Positions 24,262 to 33,816 of a stretch of 64,000 nucleotides of DNA are shown piece after piece. Below the pieces are notes generated by a model that was not told the DNA's origin, did not search any database, and saw only the letters and a list, made by a program, of their open reading frames with translations. Numbering within the stretch: the stretch's first letter is position 1; each line of letters begins with the position of its first letter. This stretch comes from Ceratothoa steindachneri (taxonomy: Eukaryota > Arthropoda > Malacostraca > Isopoda > Cymothoidae), in the NCBI GenBank assembly GCA_963969495.1, contig OZ018330.1, positions 49,065,206 to 49,129,205 on the forward strand, in the 5' to 3' direction. A program made the position numbers and the translations under genes.

Positions 24262-27154
24262 TATATATATGATAAAAGCTCACAAAGTGCACGTGAGTCA
24301 AAGTTATGCAGATACACCCACAAAGTAAAAGTGAAAAACGATTCCGAGCGCTTTAGTCTTTATTCTTAAAGACCTTTTGAAGGAATGAACAAGAGGCTGG
24401 ACATACATTGCCTTAAATAGTGGAAGAGGGGATTAGACTACCTATCTCCGAACCTTAACTAAGGGATACAAAATCCTGAACCAACTTTATTTGAAATTTT
24501 ATGTATGTAGTGATAATGGGGTCTAGCATGAACAAACCAGGGCTAAGGTTGAAATTTGGGAACGCATTAATGGAGATACATTCTAATATATATCTCGAAA
24601 TATAACTACTGCATTTTATGACTGGTTTGGCACTGTTCCAGTTAATGCTATGGTTAAGATTGTACAGAGGTAGAAAAAGCACAGATTGTTCACTGTGATT
24701 ACATACAGTGGCTTGGTTGTTTAACCCGGACATCTAGTTCTTTCCCGGTTTGTCCATAATAACATTTTTGGTAGTTGTTGCAGCCTATCGAATAAACAAT
24801 GCCAGATCAGAGAGGGGAGGGGATTTTGACAAGGATGCGATAAATTGTAGTCTCGTACTTAAAAATAACATTTATGTTAAGAGGCCTAAGTAAACGAGGC
24901 AATTTAATGAAAATATGGTTATAGGGTAAAACTAATAAGTTTTTGGCCTGAAACTTAGGGACATTAACATTAGTTTGATAATAGGAACGTTTTGCGGTCT
25001 TATAACAATTGTCAAGAAAGTACAGAGGGTAGCACAAATTTATCTCTATTTTATATATTCTATCGACTTCTTTGTCTAGCTATTCTGGTGAGACAATTCT
25101 AAGGGCACGCAAAAACATATAGGAGAAAACACTTTGTTTGATGTTATTATGGTGGTTAGGCTTCTGAACATAAATGTTATTTTTAAGTACGAGACTAAAA
25201 TTTATCGTATCAAAATCAACACTTACATCTGATACTTCAATTTGAAATCCATAACGTTCAACACAATCAACAAGAGCTGACAACATTCTAAAGTAAATTT
25301 CTTCTGTTTTGTTTGGTAAAAAAAAAAAATAAAAAAAATAAGAGGGTGAATTTCCCGATGGATTTCAACATGAATAGTATACGTAAATTTGCTAAAAAGT
25401 TCTAGGACATGTTTCAAACGTTCCATCAGCATACCAGTGTTTAGCGGAAGCTAGTATTCATAAAGCGGAAGGTGCTGAAAAAATATAAAATCGTTCCTCA
25501 TCATCTTTTCCGCTATCATGAATTAGCCAGTTTTTACTTTGAATAGTTGTGCTAAATCTACCTTGTAGGTCCACTTCATTCTATGCTGAGGGAGTTTAGG
25601 TAGATTTGTTTCTTAATTTCCTAATATTTCTAGTTATACTTGCATTTGAAGGAAGAAAACTTTGGAAACACTCAGGCACTGCTTTTTCCTTTAAAAATAA
25701 TTGGAGCAGAATGTTCAGACTTTGTTTTAGCCTTTTGTTGAATAGTGTTCATTGCTTTGAAAACATGAAATCTTGCCCTACTACCCGCATGAGAATGGTC
25801 TGAACATTCAATTACCTTATTTTGGCTTAACAACGCCAATAGCTTACACATTTTGTTAAATTGTTTTTTGTGTAATAATATCCATTCTGGCCCAATTAAT
25901 CCTTTCCTCTTTTGGTTTTCACAAGACTATTATCACAATCCATTATGGTTTAAATGGATAATCAAATTTAGAAATCAACTATTTATGCTAGTAAACATAA
26001 GATTCAGATGTTATTTTGACTTAGCCTGCTACTGGTGTGGACTTCGAGTGGTACTCAACAAGATAATAATGACACTATTTATGAACAGGCAAGTCATTGG
26101 GAGTGCTGAACTTCCGGACAAAGAATTTTGACCGACTATACCCTTATGCTAATTACCCACTAAGTGGTAATCTTCTTATATTCGCCCTCTGACCTAGAAC
26201 GGATTAGTAGCCTAGTTTCACTAATCTTTTGATTGTCATCTCAAATGTCTTTTAAAGTGACTTGGAAATTTTTACTGAAGGAAGTTGGATTAAAAGCTTA
26301 TTTGGAAAGACTGCTTTTTTTGAGCCCCCCCCCCTCCCCCATATAGAAAGGCAAAGAAAAGTCTTGTTTACAATTCATATAGATTTTCTATTTAAAATAA
26401 TCCACAAACCCCCCTCCCCCCTTCTCAGACTTCCACATGGCAGAAGCCTATAAATGGGGTAGTGAGTAAGGGGATGGGTTTTTATGGCCTTCAAACTTAA
26501 ATTACGTTGATGAAACATCTACTTACATGTACACGTGTACAAGTGCATTGTACACTTGCTGTACTTACATGTATTTCACAATACATGTAAATACAGCATG
26601 TGTATAGAATACTAGTTTGCGTTAATAAGAGTTTATAAAAATATATAAATATTTTGGCTGCCTATTTGATTTGAATGTATTTATTTCTTTTTCTACTAAT
26701 TTTGTAGTAAATATGATACTATCCATAACACAGTGTTGCAATTTCCGAAAAAAGTGGCCAAAAGTCCCCCTCCCCCCAATAATTTTTTCTCAAGATGTCA
26801 GTTTTTATGATTTAATATCAATTAACACTGTTAAAAATAAGGGTTTTCTACGTGTCCGTATATAAAAACCCCTTTTTTGTTGAGCATATATAAATATTGT
26901 GCAAAGATAATGTAATAATTACATCACAAAAGGAAAAAAAATGAAATTTTTACAAAAAAAATTACACTCAAATTAAATTCATTTAAGTATTTTTATATGT
27001 TTATATACATTATACAGAATACATATATACAGAAATTTACAGCTCAAGGAATGTACTTTTTGACGAAAATTCCTTTAGACGAAAGTTGTTTTAGACAAAA
27101 TTTCTTTAGACAAATGTTCCTTAGACCAAAGGTCTTTAGACGAAAGTGCAGTAT

Positions 27155-27244
<90 letters not shown>

Positions 27245-28233
27245 TTACGGATAAATCCCAAAATGAGACATGTAAAATTTCTCATTTAATTAAATACAAC
27301 GTTTCGTGTACCTTACCCATCTTCTGGTCTATAAGATAGATTTTGAACACGTTTAAAATTACAAAAATTATAATGCACACAAGGATTAGAAATAAATTAT
27401 TTAGTTAATTGAAATTATGACTAATCGTTTGAAAACTATTGAAACTTTAGATATGGATCAATTATGGGTACTTTAAATATGGATAAATATAACACTAGCT
27501 GATGCAATTATTGGTTGACACAGATATTAGTCACTTAATGAAGCAGCAATAGTAGGGCATGCATAGGACTCCACTTCCCTCCGCATTCTCGAATCATTAT
27601 TTTTAAAACAACTAAATCCCAGTTTAAATTCTGATTCAACTGCTTTTCCCCTTCTCATTTCATAAATCACTCAAAATATTTTCACAACCTACCAATCTTT
27701 AATCGGTTCCTTCTATAATCTTTCCGCAGTCTCTCCGCTTTTGCCGTCCACTAAAGGTGACTAATATTTTTGTGTACCAATTAATTGCCCCAATTAGTAT
27801 ATTTTTTATATTTATCCATATTTATAGCATCTATATTTAGTGTCAAGTTTTCAAATGATTTTTTCACATTTCCAATTTATTTAATAATTTATTACTATTG
27901 CTGCTTCATTTAGTGACTAATATCTGTGTCAACCAATAATTGCATCAACTAGTGTTATATTTATCCATATTTAAAGTATCCATAATTGATCCATATCTAA
28001 AGTTTCAATAGTTTTCAAACGATTTGTCATAATTTCAATTAACTATATAATTTATTTCTAATCCTTGTGTACATTATAATTTTTGTAATTTTAAACGTGT
28101 TCTAAATCTATCTTATAGACCAGAAGATGGGTAAGGTACCCGAAACGTTGTACTTAATTAAATGAGAAATTTTACATGTCTCATTTTGGGATTTATCCTC
28201 AACCTGAAAATAAGCCTTAGAAGCAAACCTATA

Positions 28234-28321
<88 letters not shown>

Positions 28322-31300
28322 AAGCCTACAAGGAACGTGAAACAAAGATTCCAAGTATTTTCGAACTCCATTCTAAGTTCATTAATTATAATCCAAGAAT
28401 GACGGAAAACAACAGAAAACTGGGATCAATTATAGAATTTTCCCCCGGATGTGAAAGTTGTGAGGGTTGAACAATTGAATGTTGCTTGGATGGACATTCT
28501 ACTTTTGAACATGGCTCGTGATATTATTTTCTTAATACTCCTAAAAAAATTAGATGGGTGGAAGAGCTGCAAGATATCCAAAATTACTCGTTTTCTGTTA
28601 AAGTTTCAAACGCCAACCATACAAAAGGCTTATGAAATTTTTATTTTGGGAGAAATAGGAAATAATACGAAAGGAAGTTAAATATCTTCAAATAAGATGA
28701 ACAACTGTTCGATTTGTAGTGTGCATACTCAGTAGGAGTTCTTATTTACTTAAATTATCAGGTAGCCAAGAAATCTCTTGCGTTTATTAGCCAACAAGGG
28801 ATAAAAGAAAATTCAAGAACTTTATTGTTTAGCTGTTACAAAAAAAGTTTGCATCCGTCTCACAGATATTTTTCCAACCAAATAAAAGTCTATATATACC
28901 ATATAGCAAATAAATGTTATAGTCTTTCTTCGAGTATGTCCTTATCAAAGAATATTTCATTGCCAATCTGATTGTCTAAAGACAAAACGAGTGAAGTATA
29001 CGCCGCACAACTGCGAAGAGTTCAAATGAAATTATCTGAAACCATCAGCGCTCGTCAACCGCTTAGGATTTGTGTTTATGCAGGACAATGCACGACCACA
29101 CATACCACGGGTGGTGCGATATACTTTGAATATTCTGTCCCATTACACATATTTTCCGGACATGTCTCCTTTTGATTACCACCTTCATTTGTCTTTGGAC
29201 CAGACGATCTTTACATTTTTCTGCTTTTCCAGACCCCGATTGGTCTGCTCCATACTACCCCTTCACAAAATTGTTGAAATCATCACTCTAACTAGTTGAA
29301 TTAGGTGCCGTGATGACTTCAAAAAAGCTTGGTTCTACTTTATATATGGGTAGCTAAGGGCAGAATGGGGAAAGAATCATAAGTTTATCATTTATACAAA
29401 AAATGACTGGCACACGAAAAATGCGCAAGCTAGTTACAACTATTTCGCAACACAACTTTGATTTTGCTGGTTTGCATAGTAAATCAGTACCAGTAATTTT
29501 ACTTTTTAAACTTGAATTATACCCAACAAATAAACGTTAGATGCGCCAGTTTAATAATATTACGACTACAAGATGACACTAACTCACTAATCTAGTGAAC
29601 CTTATGGTGTTTTTAATCCGGTGACTCTAAATGAACAATTTCACATTCTTTCCCTGCATCAACGAGTTCAAAAAATTAATGAGACTAAAAAATATCGGTA
29701 AAATATCCCAGGCAAACCAAAAGAATTTATCTTCAAAACTGTTTGCAAGAGGGGATATTTACTGCATGAGGAATTCGACAATTTCGCCCCTACGTTCTAT
29801 TTCACGTACAAAAATACGGTTACGAGTTAACCAACTTATCTCTGTGAGGTACAGTAAAACACAATGTTCTGATCCAATCTCATCATAGAACCTCCAGAAG
29901 AGCCGATGGTTTAGTGCACGTCCACAAATAAAGTTGACAGTTTTTGTGACTATTCCAATAACTTTAAATTTCTTTGACAATGTTTTTTTTGGACGCCAAA
30001 CTTGGCGATGTAGAACACTGTGTATGTAATCAACACATATGGAGCTTTCTCCTTGACCAAGCAACGAATTCAGATTTCTTGCAAATGGTGGAGATCAAAG
30101 AATAATTCTAACAACTTTATTTTTTTCATGAATATAGTAGCGTTTGACACGTTTATGTGGCAAGCTTTGTAGGAGGCTTCATAAAGAGGTTTCCCAGGAA
30201 GAGAAAACACATCTGATGAAAGAGTTCCATTTTAATTATAATGATTTATTTTGGACCTAAAATTATCAATCAACATAGGTACCAACATGATTATTGAGCT
30301 TGCTTTCGAGATGTTCTCCCAATCGTGAGGGCTTAAAAGTTCCAGTGTCCATCACCAAATTGCCACTCATACAATGTCTTCCAGTTTCGTCCTGTTCTGA
30401 CACACAAGTGAAGGCAAAACGAACATACATATGTATTCATCATTCCTTTTCCGTTTTTAGCTGAAATTTTGCAAAAATCTGTAAAAGAACAAAAGAAAAA
30501 AATTAGCAAAGAACAGATAAAAATTTAATCAAAATATTATTGAATCAACAGCATCCGAGCAATATTATGAAAACAATAATACAGCGAAAATGGTGGTGTT
30601 TTCACACTTGGCCAAGTGCACCATTTTTATCGTACATCATTGGTAAATACATTATGATACTTAAGATATTGTCCCATACCCCAACTATTGGTAACCATAC
30701 ACCCAGTTAATAATCCCTGTTTTAGATAATCTGATTCGCAATAAAATATCACTTGATAAGGACGCATCTATGTAGACTTTGATTGTGTAAAATAAGATCT
30801 CTGAAACGGATACAAAACTATTTTGCATCAGGTGAAATTTTTGTTTTTCTTTTATTGGTTCAAAATTGCATGAAGATTTTGGGTTGCCTGATAAAAAGCG
30901 AAGGACCAACAAGAGCATCTTTCCAGAAAGTTTATTAGCAGAGATTCGTAAAACAGATTGGTGAAAATGGCGAAGATTAAATATAAAGAAGGTAGGCCAA
31001 GATGTATGAAGAGGAATACGCGAGATCACCAATTGGATACTGAAGTCCCAAAGGAGAGGAATTATGTTGTAAGAAGATTCGTGTATAGTAGTTTATTGGG
31101 TTTGTAATTTAAGGCGACTTAGGAACAACAATGGAGAAAAGCAGAGGAGAAAAGAAGTTTAGTGGTAACCTAATGGACGAAATTGGCAAGGTAGGTTAAA
31201 AGTCCTCAGTATTGAGTTATACAAGAAAGATGTTGAAGTAAAATATGAAAGATTAATATAATGATCGAAAGAAAAATAACATTTGCTCACAAAAAATTTG

Positions 31301-32036
31301 ACATAAATTGTGAATGAGAGGAAAGTATGACATATTCACTCATTCGGAGAAAGAGGAGCAAAAAAACTGATGAACTCAATAAATAGAAAGGAGAAAAAAC
31401 AAATTAAAATTACATGGAGCCCTTGACAACTCACGTATGGCTTAAGAAAGCCTTTAATGAGAATAAACTAAATAGAAGGAGGAAGAGGATGAATAAACAA
31501 ATGAGTAGAAAGTTTATGAATAATATATGAGGATAGTGAATATGATCAGGAATGATGATCGGATGCAGTCATTTCCACAAATGCTAGAACATGGTTGGCT
31601 ACTTGTGAACCTACCACCCCTAACATCAGGGCCAGGTCTGTTAACTACTCTATGGAATGTAGTATAGTATATACATAGAAATAGTATAAAGTAGACTGGT
31701 AATTACATATTGATTTAGTGGTAACTTAACACGTTTTTGTACACGTGACAGAACCTACCGCAAAAGATCATCGAGTTACAGGAAGAGATTCGGGCGAGGA
31801 TTTTGCTCACTAGTTCATCACACCCTCTGCAGCTGCTGCTCTGCGAGAAGAGACTCGGACTGCAGGACTTTGCCCACGAACTGCAATCTAACCTCCGAAC
31901 CGCCAAGGTTGACAATCTCACTCATCCGTCTCTCCCTCCAGACATCATCCATGGCATCGATATCAGCGAGAAAACGTTTAATCTTGAGAGGGAAATACAG
32001 GGTTTTTGCCTAATCAGCAGGGCCCTCATGCCATAG
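21260..32036 (+). CDS. Leucine-rich-repeat protein, ribonuclease-inhibitor type (3' exons)
   Basis: Three exons can be joined: 21260-21444, 21708-21967 and 31752-32036. Each has AG/GT borders and the phases agree (1 at the first junction, 0 at the second). The protein part has repeats of the form LxxLDLSxNxL (TLKHLDLSHNRLTSKSVEIL, SLTCLSLDLNPVRNEGGIPI and LRYLCLAANLFEE), typical of RNI-like LRR proteins, which act as binding scaffolds. The upstream exons with the N-terminus are not identified, and further exons could lie in the large second intron (9.8 kb, containing PLE, mariner and ZBED debris). The last exon is not repeat-like and ends at TAG 32034-32036. The exact orthologue is not recognised. 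Confidence 0.68.
21708..21967 (+). CDS. LRR gene exon, second recognised
   Basis: The acceptor is CCTATTTGCTAG ending at 21707 and the donor is GAAGAG|GTAGTT at 21968. The phase-1 start completes a Gly/Asp codon and the exon leaves in phase 0. It encodes about 87 residues with three more LRR-like units (LTCLSLDLNPV, IRLLSMAGCKMEGS and LRYLCLAANLFEE). The intron before it is only 263 bp. Confidence 0.78.
21968..24190. other. Intron/intergenic sequence, nothing recognised
   Basis: AT-rich sequence in the proposed large intron. A pair of blocks around TAATCATGATYTCTAG near 23055 and 23125 is loosely repeated. No domain, RNA gene or transposon protein was recognised. Confidence 0.4.
24195..24271. 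repeat. (TA)n microsatellite at the end of a Penelope-like element
   Basis: TA array with TACATA and AAATA interruptions. It lies at the 3' side of the minus-strand Penelope-like element, about 70 nt from its hairpin-GAAA-like segment. Confidence 0.95.
24272..25440 (-). mobile_element. Penelope-like element fragment with GIY-YIG endonuclease
   Basis: The minus strand carries, in order, RT/thumb-region blocks at 25430-25080 (including NHHNNIKQSVFSYMFLRAL and RIVSPE), then a linker at 25037-24807, then the GIY-YIG endonuclease. In the endonuclease, IVYSIGCNNYQKCYYGQTGK is at about 24812-24755, followed by ELDVRV and the tail with NWNSAKPVIKCSSYISRYIL and INAFPNFNLSPG. Frameshifts separate the blocks. 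Penelope-like elements use this endonuclease to nick target DNA. The RT catalytic core is missing or unreadable, so it is a truncated, dead copy. Confidence 0.8.
24341..24382 (-). ncRNA. Decayed hammerhead-like hairpin of a Penelope-like element
   Basis: On the minus strand, GTCTTTA-AGAA-TAAAGAC forms a perfect 7-bp stem. TAAAGCGCTCGG follows where GAAA is expected, and TTCAAAAG precedes it where CUGANGA is expected. The layout matches the hammerhead ribozymes known from Penelope-like terminal repeats, but both core boxes are mutated, so it is probably inactive. Confidence 0.45.
25441..27150. other. AT-rich intron sequence, nothing recognised
   Basis: It contains poly-C/T tracts near 26325 and 26410 and a cluster of short ACATGTA-type palindromes at 26520-26605. 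No domain or RNA gene was recognised. Confidence 0.35.
27159..27242. repeat. (TA)n microsatellite, left of a large inverted repeat
   Basis: About 84 bp of TA. It abuts the left arm of the inverted repeat at 27243. Confidence 0.97.
27300..27326 (-). ncRNA. Hammerhead-like motif, left arm of the inverted repeat
   Basis: The minus strand reads CAGAAGATGGGTAAGGTACA then CGAAACGTTG. The stem is GGGT with loop AAGGT, but one arm base is changed (ACAC for ACCC) relative to the right arm. Confidence 0.35.
28121..28152 (+). ncRNA. Hammerhead-like motif, right arm of the inverted repeat
   Basis: CAGAAGAT is followed by GGGT-AAGGT-ACCC (perfect 4-bp stem) and GAAACGTTG. This resembles a type I hammerhead core (CUGANGA, stem II, GAAA). 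One extra U lies before the stem and the first box reads CAGAAGA. Activity is unknown. Confidence 0.4.
28235..28317. repeat. (TA)n microsatellite between two Penelope-like ends
   Basis: About 83 bp of TA. To its left, at 28204, is the inverted-repeat arm. To its right, at 28318-28395, is a minus-strand segment of a different Penelope-like end. Confidence 0.97.
28318..28395 (-). ncRNA. Second-family Penelope-like end with hairpin-GAAA
   Basis: The minus strand reads TTAATGAACTTAGAATGGAG then TTCGAAAATACTTGG. GAACT and AGTTC pair as a stem directly before GAAA, and TTAAT precedes it. The layout is the same as the other Penelope-like ends, with a (TA)n array about 35 nt 3' of it. Confidence 0.4.
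28970..29205 (+). pseudogene. Tc1/mariner transposase fragment
   Basis: VFMQDNARPHIPRVVRYTLN at about 29070-29125, followed by FPDMSPFDY, is the second catalytic-Asp region (QDNAxxH..., then SPDxSPIE/DxxW) of Tc1/mariner transposases. The preceding frame holds KLSETISARQPLRICVYAG with a frame slip at the junction. Only about 75 codons remain and no terminal repeats were identified. Confidence 0.75.
29560..30250 (-). pseudogene. hAT / ZBED5-like transposase fragment
   Basis: The minus strand at 30064-29759 reads VNFICGRALNHRLFWRFYDE, then IGSEHCVLLYLTEISWLTRN and RGEIVEFL. This is a central block of domesticated-type hAT transposases of the ZBED5/SCAND3 group (NFIRSRxLNxRLF..L..E.G..H..LL.HTEVRWLSRG). 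The frame continues more weakly to about 29560 (NFLNSLMQGKN). It is a fragment inside the LRR gene's large intron, in antisense. Confidence 0.7.
30260..31751. other. Intron sequence, nothing recognised
   Basis: AT-rich, with many short ORFs but no recognised domain. It leads up to the acceptor ACGTGACAG at 31751. Confidence 0.4.
31752..32036 (+). CDS. LRR gene terminal exon
   Basis: The acceptor is ACACGTGACAG ending at 31751. The phase-0 frame encodes NLPQKIIELQEEIRARILLT and continues through LQLLLCEKRLGLQDFAHELQ to CLISRALMP and TAG (32034-32036), 94 codons in all. Leu-rich amphipathic spacing resembles an LRR C-terminal cap or helical tail. ATTAAA at 32228-32233, about 195 nt after the stop, is a candidate poly(A) signal. 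Linkage to the 21-kb exons rests on matching phase, strand and the absence of another candidate. Confidence 0.6.
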   Translation, partial: NLPQKIIELQEEIRARILLTSSSHPLQLLLCEKRLGLQDFAHELQSNLRTAKVDNLTHPSLPPDIIHGIDISEKTFNLEREIQGFCLISRALMP

Positions 32037-32859
32037 CCTTAAATCCTATTTATTACTTCACCTCATCCACTTTATGTCTGAAAAGGAGATTCGAGCTTTA
32101 AAGTTTAATCCACTTTTCTCTTGTTTGTGTTTGTTTTTGGAAGTTTGAAACGCTTTTGTTTTGGATTGATCCAGTCTATTTGTCTTTATTTCTCTCTTTT
32201 CTTATTTATCTGTCTGTCCTTCTGCTCATTAAACTGAGTACTGCGCTCTTGCTAGTTACTACTTGTTAACCTCCACGAAGGTCGATTCAGTACCACATAA
32301 TTTCTACATCAATATGATTCGTCTGGGAAAGTGAGAGTGAAGGGTAGGTGGGAGAGAGTTGGTTTCGTTCTGGTAGTTTTTACCAACGACTCGCACCGTG
32401 TGATGTCTCTATCGGTAGGGCTCTACATTTTAAAGTGGAATCCGAACGACTGGTCCCTACATCATATAGCTCCGTTTGCAATGTCAACTCGAAGTGAAAC
32501 TTAACTTCGCTCAATTTGTGAAAAGGGTTTTTTCGAGGTTAGACCGTAGGGAGAGAGATATGGAATAAGGTTTATAATGCATATGAAAGAAGAAAATGAG
32601 TGAATAGACAAAACAAGGGAAGCAAAGAAAGGCCTAGGAAGAATAAGGAAAGTTAAATCTCACCTTTTCAATTCATCATGCTGGTATTTGGAAGACAACT
32701 GTTAGACTCGCCAAAGGGATAGATTGAACGCAAGTATTCCAGTGTATGGCCTCAAGCCTAACCTCTTTATGAAGCTACATGGCATTGCAAAAAATCATTA
32801 AGTCATCCCTGCTATATCTGGGCAGGGCCTAAGAAAGGGTGGTTCAACAGCTACATTGG

Positions 32860-33300
32860 TCTGGGGCCCAAAGAGCCAAGAAGGGTCCGTGAATTTCTGA
32901 AGGATCCCATAAGCATAGATATTTTTTTCATTCCATTAATTTGCTGTTAATTTCAATTGACTTCATTAAAAAAAAAACAGGAAGGCCACCATTTCATTAT
33001 ATAACATATGCTTACTATGTCTATAATATCAAAATTTCACAATTTTTTTTAATCACTCATTTAGAATGCATCCTTACAAATTAGCTCACCAATATCCTAT
33101 TTAACTTAATAATGAAGATTTGGCAACATAAATGCAACAATTACCATCAGTATTTAAGGCAAATTTGGGAAGATAAAAAACATAAACTGAAATCTTTAGT
33201 GTTGCTAAATTCTACAGTAGCATCAACAGAAAGATCTTTTAGCAAACTCAAACATATTTAAAACCTCTGAAGAACTACTACGCTTTAAACCCAACTTGTT
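32860..33300 (+). pseudogene. hAT-type dimerisation domain remnant
   Basis: Near 33186-33285 the frame reads LKSLVLLNSTVASTERSFSK then LKHI, the C-terminal hAT dimerisation signature (SVASAERSFSKLKLIKTYLR). A stop follows within a few codons. About 100 codons at most are readable. Confidence 0.6.
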
Positions 33301-33816
33301 ACCCGCTGAGGTTAGTTTTAAAACCTCAGGTTTTCCCAAGATTTCATTGTTAGTCTTGTAACGCGTTACATTAACTGATTATTTCGTCGTTACTTTATAT
33401 AAAGTATAATGTTATCAAGTCATTGTTCTGTACAGGAAATAAAGCATTTATAGAATTTTACCAGTAGTTTTATTCAGATAGGATGAGATTAGCAATCAAC
33501 TTCATTTATGCTTTCATAAACATACGCCTAAAGTTTTCTGGTGACCCCTGCAAGGGTTGGGTTACCTATTCTTGACATGAGCCAAAAACATTATTTAGTT
33601 TATTAATAAAAAAATACATTCAATAAATAAAGAGCGATTCAATTTTTAGTTAGTCTCATTTAACACAAACTTATAAAATGTTCCAGCTGTTAAATGGTAG
33701 CGCAACATTTGGGCTACTCTGTACTTTCAGCTTCTTAGCGATCTCGTTTTACCTTCAGTGTATTATCTCATGAATGGACTCGGGATAGATATCGCAGTGT
33801 GTTTCAATAACTGGAT

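Larger units (their letters stand above)
27243..28204. repeat. Large inverted repeat, about 312-bp arms, Penelope-like ends
   Basis: 27243-27554 is the near-perfect reverse complement of 27891-28204. The spacer is about 336 bp, and (TA)n lies outside both arms. Each arm carries GAAGATGGGTAAGGTACCCG-like sequence then GAAACGTTGTA (a GGGU/ACCC stem plus GAAAC) 58-84 nt from its TA array. In the spacer, about 27770-27890 is a diverged direct copy of 27932-28055. No protein is encoded. The simplest reading is two terminal segments of one Penelope-like family joined head to head, or a foldback element. Confidence 0.8.

Noticed and set aside
26520..26605. Cluster of ACATGTA palindromes considered as a binding-site array
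   Set aside because: The copies are irregular, in AT-rich sequence with no nearby gene start. Chance or decayed repeat is more likely.
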